From contig NC_043986.1 of the NCBI RefSeq assembly GCF_902150065.1, forward strand, positions 15,338,890 through 15,402,889: DNA of 64,000 nt. Reading direction: 5' to 3'. Below, piece after piece: positions 58,101 through 64,000 of the stretch (within the stretch, counting starts at the first letter, position 1; each line of letters begins with the position of its first letter). The notes under the pieces were generated by a model. That model was not told the DNA's origin, made no database searches, and worked only from the letters and a program-made list of their open reading frames with translations. The translations under genes were made by a program, and so were the position numbers. This DNA is from Myripristis murdjan. Lineage: Eukaryota > Chordata > Actinopteri > Holocentriformes > Holocentridae.

Positions 58101-59555
58101 CATTGCATTATTTGCATTTTAAAACAGTGTGTTTTTGCAAAATGTCATCAGACCAGGCTGCAACATTACATAACCTTTCCAGTCCTACAAAGTAGGACTG
58201 GAAAATCCACTGCAAAAATGTCCGTCTTAAAGAGGCTTTAGTCTCATATTCAGTGTTGCAATCTTGTTTTTGGAAGTAAGATGAGATGTCACTTCCAATG
58301 AAGTTTCATTTGTTTCAGGACATTTTCTAGGAACAAGTATGTTGAAACAAGGCAAAGTAAGACAGATCAGCCCACTAGAATCAAGAAAATAACACTCCAG
58401 AAAAAATGTTGTGGAAAGGCATTGGAAATAAGTGGGAGATTTTTCGCAGGTTTTAATACACTGCAAAAACTCAAAATCTTACCAAGAATATTTGTCTTAT
58501 TTCTAGTCAAAATATCTCATTACACTTAAAATAAGACATGATCACCTAAGAAATAACTTGTTTTTAGACAATTTTCACTTGTTTCAAGTTAATTTTCACT
58601 TGAAAGAAGTGAAAAAATTGTCTGGTGATCATGTATTATTTTAAGTGTAATGAGGGTTATTTTGACCAGAAATAAGACATTTTGACTTGAAATAAGACAA
58701 ATATTCTTGGTAAGATTCGAGTTTTTGCAGTGTAAAGCAATATTTTAATACTGAATATGAATAAATCACTTGCTAAGACAGTTGTTTTTACAGTGCACTG
58801 ACAAAGGACCAGAGAACAATGACTTTCTTTCTTCAATAGTCGCAATGGATTGTCTCTGCACCAGTAGCCCATCTGTCCATTAGATTCAGCACACAGTGTA
58901 CCAGACTGTGATTAGAGTAACAGTCACAGTGACCAGTTGCCAAGGAGTGAGCCATGCAAGCTGATTCACTGTTCACACACATTTGCGTCGCGCGTGTGTG
59001 CATGTGCACCTGTGCATGTGTTTGAATGAATGTCAGGGGACTAGAAGACAGTCATGTGTGTGCGTACTTGTGCTTTTTATGGCCGTAGTGTGCGTGTGAC
59101 AGTCGGTGGCATGCTTTATGGCTCATTGAAAGACATTTTGGGGCCAGAACAGTTCCTCCACCTTTTCCCCTCCCTGCAGTATCCCAGCTTCCAATTTGCC
59201 TGCTTTCAAAGGCACGCCAGCCCCCCTGAGGCTCCGTTACTCACGCTAACTGTACGAGCTGGCTGCACGGCCGGGCGTGGCAGGCAGGTCAGCTGTCACA
59301 CCTGTCACACATGCTGAAAGAGCAGTGTGAGCGATTGCACGTCTGACTTGTACTCCAGACGTGTGCTATTTGCTGTTATTTGTGGAATGGGATGGTAGGG
59401 GAATCTGTGGCTTTGAAATGTCAGCTAAAATTTGCTTTCTTGGGCATTTGGAGGCTGTATGTGGAGGAACAAGTTGTGTAGCTTTCTTTTGTCTCCTGTG
59501 TGACTTCTTTGTTCTCGACAGCTCCAAGAGGACCAAGAGAGGCCTGAGGAAATAG
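50571..59555 (+). CDS. tnnt2: Troponin T, cardiac type
   Basis: Troponin T ties the troponin complex to tropomyosin and thin filaments. Coding exons: 50571-50608, 50799-50809 (11 bp), 51971-51988, 52341-52409, 53741-53809, 54743-54772, 55072-55096, 56318-56381, 56517-56633, 56910-56987, 57104-57214, 57334-57443, 57610-57700, 57799-57839, 59522-59555, giving 301 aa in one frame. It starts [13 protein letters not shown], close to human MSDIEEVVEEYEE. A Glu-rich hypervariable region of small phase-1 exons follows, suited to alternative splicing. Next is the tropomyosin-binding region [19 protein letters not shown] and [15 protein letters not shown] (about residues 89-147). The C-terminal coiled coil runs through [32 protein letters not shown] and [16 protein letters not shown]. 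It ends [11 protein letters not shown] rather than the usual [17 protein letters not shown] and the block position favour tnnt2 over tnnt1/3. Confidence 0.95.
51900..51920 (+). repeat. Poly-T run in a tnnt2 intron
   Basis: About 20 T bases, 50 bp upstream of the acceptor of the 18-bp exon at 51971. Confidence 0.8.
52199..52260 (+). repeat. TTTC tetranucleotide microsatellite
   Basis: About 15 CTTT units 80 bp upstream of tnnt2 exon 52341-52409. Confidence 0.95.
55118..55161. repeat. CA microsatellite in a tnnt2 intron
   Basis: About 21 CA units just after exon 55072-55096. Confidence 0.95.
55532..56238 (-). mobile_element. Decayed Tc1/mariner transposon
   Basis: Inverted ends of about 50 bp, both reading YACTACTCACAAAARGTTAG inward, are flanked by TA at 55530-55531 and 56239-56240, the Tc1/mariner target duplication. 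The minus strand encodes the C-terminal part of a Tc1-type transposase ([18 protein letters not shown], then [20 protein letters not shown]; 55734-55961) including the DLNPIE motif that carries the last catalytic acidic residue. The N-terminal DNA-binding part and the first catalytic aspartates are missing, so this 707-bp copy is an internally deleted, non-autonomous derivative. It lies in the tnnt2 intron between 55096 and 56318. Confidence 0.85.
56676..56829. mobile_element. hAT-like miniature element
   Basis: The 154-bp element has ends CAGGGGCG and CGCCCCTG and is flanked by eight-base near-identical repeats CTCATCCA (56668-56675) and CTCATACA (56830-56837). The CAGGGGCG end and the 8-bp duplication are hAT traits. 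It lies 42 bp after tnnt2 exon 56517-56633. No coding frame. Confidence 0.7.
58208..58450 (+). mobile_element. Non-autonomous DNA-transposon-like repeat, copy 2
   Basis: It starts CACTGCAAAAATGTCCGTCT and ends TTTTCGCAGG. The interior aligns with the minus strand of 31232-31510 (shared CAGCCCACTAGAA). It abuts the element at 58459 in the last tnnt2 intron. Confidence 0.5.
58459..58732. mobile_element. Palindromic TA-flanked MITE, copy A
   Basis: The ends CACTGCAAAAACTC and GAGTTTTTGCAGTG are inverted repeats that continue inward for most of the length (e.g. TCTTACCAAGAATATTTGTC against its complement), so a single strand could fold into a long hairpin. TA lies at both sides. It is in the last tnnt2 intron. 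Confidence 0.75.
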
Positions 59556-59784
59556 GCAGAGCATTCGTCAGGCCCATTAAGCCTCCCTGGCCTCTAACCA
59601 AGATGTGTCCTGCCTATCTGCCCCGCCTCGGTGCCACCTGCCCCACCTGTTTTCGCCCTTTACCACCGCCTACCAATTACATCCAGCTCTCCAGTTCCTT
59701 CCCATCCCCTGTGCTGTTCTCTTCTTATTCTCATCCATTAAATTATATGCCTTGTTTGTCTGGCCTTCAGTGAGCAAGAGTGTA

Positions 59785-59790
59785 AATAAA
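59785..59790 (+). terminator. tnnt2: tnnt2 polyadenylation signal
   Basis: AATAAA lies 229 bp after the stop codon at 59553-59555. Confidence 0.65.
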
Positions 59791-60027
59791 ACAATCTCAG
59801 TTCGTTCAATATTTTTTTATGTTACATTTTTCTCTCCTGTGAGCATGGATGCACGTGTTCATTTACAAGCTTCTCAAAATAGAGAGCAAAATGGCGCCTT
59901 GTAGAATGGCCTTGAGCAGAGACAAGCGAAACCCTCCTAATTGGAGGCAAGCGTAGACATGACTCTAGCTGCCTTCATGATCCTTTGGCCAACGCCCAGG
60001 CCTCCACCCAGACACATGCACATACAT

Positions 60028-60065
<38 letters not shown>

Positions 60066-60591
60066 ACGAATGCACGCACGCACACGCACATGGTTGAGAC
60101 GAAAGAGAGTGAAACCTTTCTAGGTAATAGCAGTCTAGGTGGGAAAATCCTGCCTTGTTTTCCTTTCAACTGCAACGAGCACCTCAACACAGCGGCTTGA
60201 AGTCAGTGTGCCTTACAACATTCTTCTGATTTCATCGACAGCATGGGTTTGATCAGGCAAGCAGGTATGGAGCCAAATCTTAGGAATAGACGTAGACAAT
60301 TTGACAACAATCTGATTTGACACTAAATAGGCCAGAGGAATGAAGCCCCGTAGAAAGTAGCATTCCATCTGGTGCTTTTATAAACTCTGAATGTTATATA
60401 ATTTCACACACAGTAGAACTCCCACAGTAAAACCCCTTGGACTCTTGATTTTTCTAAATATAAATTATATAGCAATGTCACATACATATTCTGTATCAAA
60501 TGGTTTACAACTCTTCATTAAAGCTACATCACACTTAAACTGAGTGAAATATTCAAACCCAAGATGCCACTCTTTTATGGCTACACTATTA

Positions 60592-60804
60592 CACTGCAAA
60601 AACTCAAAATCTTACCAAGATTATTTGTCTTATTATGTTATTTCAAGTCAAAAATGTCTTATTCCTAGTCTCATTACACTTAAAATAAGACATGATCACC
60701 TCAGAGGTAACTTGTTTTTAGACAATTGTCTCTTGTTTCAAGTGAAAATTTACTTGAAACAAGTGAAAATTTGCTTGTTTCATTCTTGTTTCGTTTTTGC
60801 AGTG
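60592..60804. mobile_element. Palindromic TA-flanked MITE, copy B
   Basis: It opens with CACTGCAAAAACTCAAAATC, matching the left end of the 58459 element, and ends CGTTTTTGCAGTG, flanked by TA (60590-60591 and 60805-60806). Its centre is shorter than copy A. It lies beyond the end of tnnt2. Confidence 0.75.
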
Positions 60805-61132
60805 TACATCAAATTGAAAATACCTTGATGTGTTGTGCATCATTTTATACACGTCTCTGTATTTAAGCTGGACATATTTAATATCTTTGGAATCCTTAGG
60901 ATCTCCATTTGAATTTAAAATAAAGTTCACCATTTAAAATAATGTTCTGTGGTAAGGTACTAGTGTTCTGCAGTGTTGCTTGCATCAGAATGAATGAATG
61001 AATAGGACGGCAGCTCATTTGTGGTTTTGCAATCACGGTCTAATTAAATGCTTGTTTAACAGAGAAAATTTAACCCAGGTATTGTACCCTACAGTAATGT
61101 AATCTGCGGATGTGTGAGGTATGTCTGTGTTT

Positions 61133-61135
<3 letters not shown>

Positions 61136-61223
<88 letters not shown>
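61136..61223. repeat. Compound A-TA-CA microsatellite
   Basis: About 32 A, then about 15 TA, then about 12 CA units in direct succession. The poly-A start followed by TA/CA tails could mark an old retroposon tail, but no body is recognisable to its left. Confidence 0.9.
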
Positions 61224-61228
<5 letters not shown>

Positions 61229-63527
61229 ATCGCCACCACTATAAAAAAATTTGAACACTCTGTCTGTACAGGCTGCTGAGTGTTTGAAACATGTTTTACA
61301 ATTAGTAGAATGTGATAATCACACGGTACATGAGCTCGACAGAGTGCAAGAACGACATATTAATCCCCACCATCACCTTTTCACTCACTGACATAATCCA
61401 TACAGACAGCACCAGGGGCGATGATGCACATCTGCACTTAAAATGTTTTCCACTGTTCGTCATCAGTCTGTGTGTGTGTGCATATTGTGACATTGATGTT
61501 TAGTGATACATTAATGATCTAGATTGAAGTGAGGGACAGAGATGACAGATTATTGAGTCATTCTTCTAGGGGTAGAAAAAAATTTAGATTATTTATGGCA
61601 GATTTCTTCAACTGGTAAATTACAAATAAAATTTAAGGCTGAGTCAGCACCACACAATGTTGCAGTACAAATTGAAAAGTGCAGAGAAAAACATACCAAA
61701 TCTAACAAAATTACAATATCTATCTATCTATCTGTCTATCTATATATATATATATATTTTGTTTGTTTGTTTTTTAACTTTAATTGAAGGTAAATCTAAT
61801 GAGAAACAACACTCTTACAGTTAGCCACTTTTCATATTTGTTATCTCTGAGCCGACTGGCCTTGGAAACTTTACTGGAACTGAAATTTATGACTTAATTA
61901 GTTCAAGAGATCTGCAAGCAATCTTGCCAAACCGAGGAATGTTGATTTAGAAACAAGAACTTTGCAGTAATTCAGCTGTGTAAATACCCAGTATGCACAT
62001 AACTCAGTATTATGTACATTTACTCCCTTTCTTGCATTTAATCAAAACATGCAGTGGCCTGTTGGATTGCTGTGAAGTGAAAAAAAGACAAATCACAATA
62101 CTGTCTGCATATCTGCCATTTATTCTATGTACAGATGGAGTGACAGGAAATGCTCTTAATTATATGCCACACACAGTCATGCAAAAATTACATACTAAGC
62201 AATGCTGACACTCATTCTTCCCGCATGCAGAACAACACTGACTGCCTTGTGGTTACATGTCTCCAATGACTGAATGAACAGAACTGTTGCTGATCCCAGA
62301 CACCTTAAGGCAAAGATGCTTTACTGATTTCATAAGGTCTTCAAAAGCATTTCAGTTTGGAGATGAGCTCTGACATGTGGACAGCGAAAGTCCCAGTCAT
62401 AAAAAAAAATGTCTTCAGGAAACCGGACCATGAGCAGTTGTACATGCGGTTTGTGTATTTGAGTGTGCTTTCTTCTGGCTACTATACCAACTCATCAAAA
62501 CTGTAAATGTAGATAAAGGAGCAAAATAATAATTACAGAAAATTTTATCACATGAAGCATGGAGTCTGTTTTAAAATGTTATCTGGCCCATGATTTTCAA
62601 ATCCTATTGTAAGATTGTGCATTTTAGTATTGCATGCTTATTAACAGCAAGACAAAACAAAAACAAGTTGAAGTACAAAAAAGTACAAGTTGAGCCTTTT
62701 CAGGTGATGTATAAAAGTAAAATTCCAAGTAAGCACAAGTATGTTGGCTATTTAAGAAAAAATGCAAATTTGCATCCCAAATATTTACTTTCTAGTTGTA
62801 CAAAAAGTAGAAAGGAAATTGGCTGTGATGAGCTGCTAAATATTAGAATATATCCCAATTCTTCTTTTTCGCCAATTCCAACATAGATAAAACAAACAAA
62901 AAAAAGTAAGGTCAAGATCATGAGTTTTGCATGTTTCAAGGCACTTACTGTTGGTAAAAGCTGCTTGTTTTTATAAAACAATAGAAGTGTATGAGAAAAC
63001 TGAACAATATACAGTTAAATCAATTAATAAAGCATACAGAACACAATACAAAAAATGTCATATTTTTGAACACCGCTGGAATGTGAAAACCTTGTAGCAC
63101 CGTTTTTTTTTTTTTTTTTTAAATTGAGTTTGCATTGTACTTTTTTGCATTGTACTGTATTTTTTTGCATAGGTAAATGCAACATAATATTTTGGTATTC
63201 ACTTTATACTCTTTGGAGGCACAAGATTTTCATCTCAGCGGCGTCAGAAACACAAGCTTACATTTCTACTTGCTTATTATTATCCAGCTCACACCCATCC
63301 AACCCTCTCCAAGTAGCTTCCAACATCACTTGAACGGATGGGCATGGGTTATCTTTTAGCTACTGCAGACAGACCAATATGCCAGTGATGCCGTTCATGA
63401 ATCTGAACAACCTTGTACATCTAGCAACATTTGACAGCTCATAACAAAGTCCATCCACATCCTCTCAAACAGAACCTGAAAACTGTCTTGGACATCCACA
63501 CTTACCTACCACACACACACACACATG

Positions 63528-63568
<41 letters not shown>

Positions 63569-64000
63569 CATTTATATTCACAGATAGAAACATATGTATA
63601 TCCAAATTAAATACATACACCACCTCTGCATTATTCTCTAAATTAAAAGCTCTCTTTCATATATAGTATGTACAATATATGATCGAGTCATGATCGATAG
63701 ACACTTTTAAAAGTTATTATGACAGGAATGCTTGCTCACTTTCGACTCTCTCTCCCTGTGGCAAGGGTGTGTCCACAGCACTGTTTAGACATGTATGTTT
63801 CCATCTGCAAGCATACCCACGTGGACATATAGAGGAAAAAGAGACACACAGAAACAAAGAGAATGAGATACAAAGACACCTTTAGCGGGTTGGAGTCTGA
63901 TTTGTTTTTGTTTTTTTTTTTTTGTATTTTACATGATCAAACTAAACTTCAAAAGAAGCATATCATACCTCTCAAGCTCTACGTTGCAATCCCACTTCTC

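Larger units (their letters stand above)
59800..64000. other. Gene-free 3' flank
   Basis: No coding exon recognised on either strand. Besides the MITE and microsatellites (60029-60060, 61136-61223, 63529-63562) it is AT-rich. In human, PKP1 lies convergent to TNNT2. If pkp1 follows here on the minus strand, at most its 3' UTR could be in this interval, and I cannot show it. Confidence 0.5.

Noticed and set aside
61136-61223. A-TA-CA run considered as a retroposon tail
   Set aside because: No LINE or SINE body could be recognised on the left side, so it is listed only as a microsatellite.
59800-64000. Search for pkp1 3' coding exons on the minus strand
   Set aside because: No plakophilin armadillo-repeat sequence was found in any frame.
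1-64000. CRISPR arrays, operons, ribosome binding sites, retroviral or Polinton-type elements
   Set aside because: This is vertebrate nuclear DNA. No spaced repeats, prokaryotic signals, LTR pairs, or capsid or envelope frames were seen.

Overview
The window is teleost fish nuclear DNA. The evidence is short introns with GT-AG boundaries, dense CA/GT/CT microsatellites, fish-type LINE 3' tails, Tc1/mariner and hAT miniature transposons, and a run of recognisable vertebrate genes. It carries the vertebrate block csrp1 - phlda3 - tnni1 - lad1 - tnnt2, all on the + strand. This is the order and relative orientation of human 1q32 (CSRP1, PHLDA3, TNNI1, LAD1, TNNT2). All exon boundaries below were read by hand from splice signals and checked for phase. 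Each of the six + strand genes gives one uninterrupted reading frame of credible length.

Layout. 1-11.4 kb: repeats, a decayed LINE 3' end at about 930-1413 and a possible minus-strand promoter/first exon near 5.1-5.35 kb. 11.4-17.1 kb: an eight-coding-exon gene for a stand-alone HECT ubiquitin-ligase domain (G2E3-like, 408 aa) that is not part of the human block. 17.1-22.8 kb: mostly non-coding, with a possible minus-strand coding exon at 20.7 kb and a possible csrp1 5' UTR exon ending at 19709. 22.8-26.1 kb: csrp1 (193 aa, two LIM domains). 27.4-30.2 kb: phlda3 (139 aa PH-domain protein) with a close match to a p53 site upstream. 35.86-39.3 kb: tnni1 (188 aa slow troponin I). 41.1-49.7 kb: lad1 (459 aa ladinin-1). 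50.3-59.8 kb: tnnt2 (301 aa cardiac-type troponin T). 59.8-64 kb: repeats and AT-rich DNA with no gene seen; human PKP1 lies in this direction.

How the genes relate. Two encode subunits of one complex: troponin I and troponin T, which with troponin C set the calcium switch of striated muscle. csrp1 is an actin-cytoskeleton LIM adaptor of muscle and fibroblasts. Lad1 is an epithelial basement-membrane or keratin-associated protein, and phlda3 is a p53-responsive inhibitor of Akt membrane binding. Candidate muscle control sites are visible as consensus CArG boxes in csrp1 intron 1 and before tnnt2, the latter beside GATA and MEF2 motifs. No new multi-gene system was found. The most unusual items are the HECT gene in the nav1-csrp1 interval, a changed zinc-ligand spacing in Csrp1, a tandem two-exon duplication in lad1, a GC-AG intron in lad1, and an atypical troponin T C-terminus.
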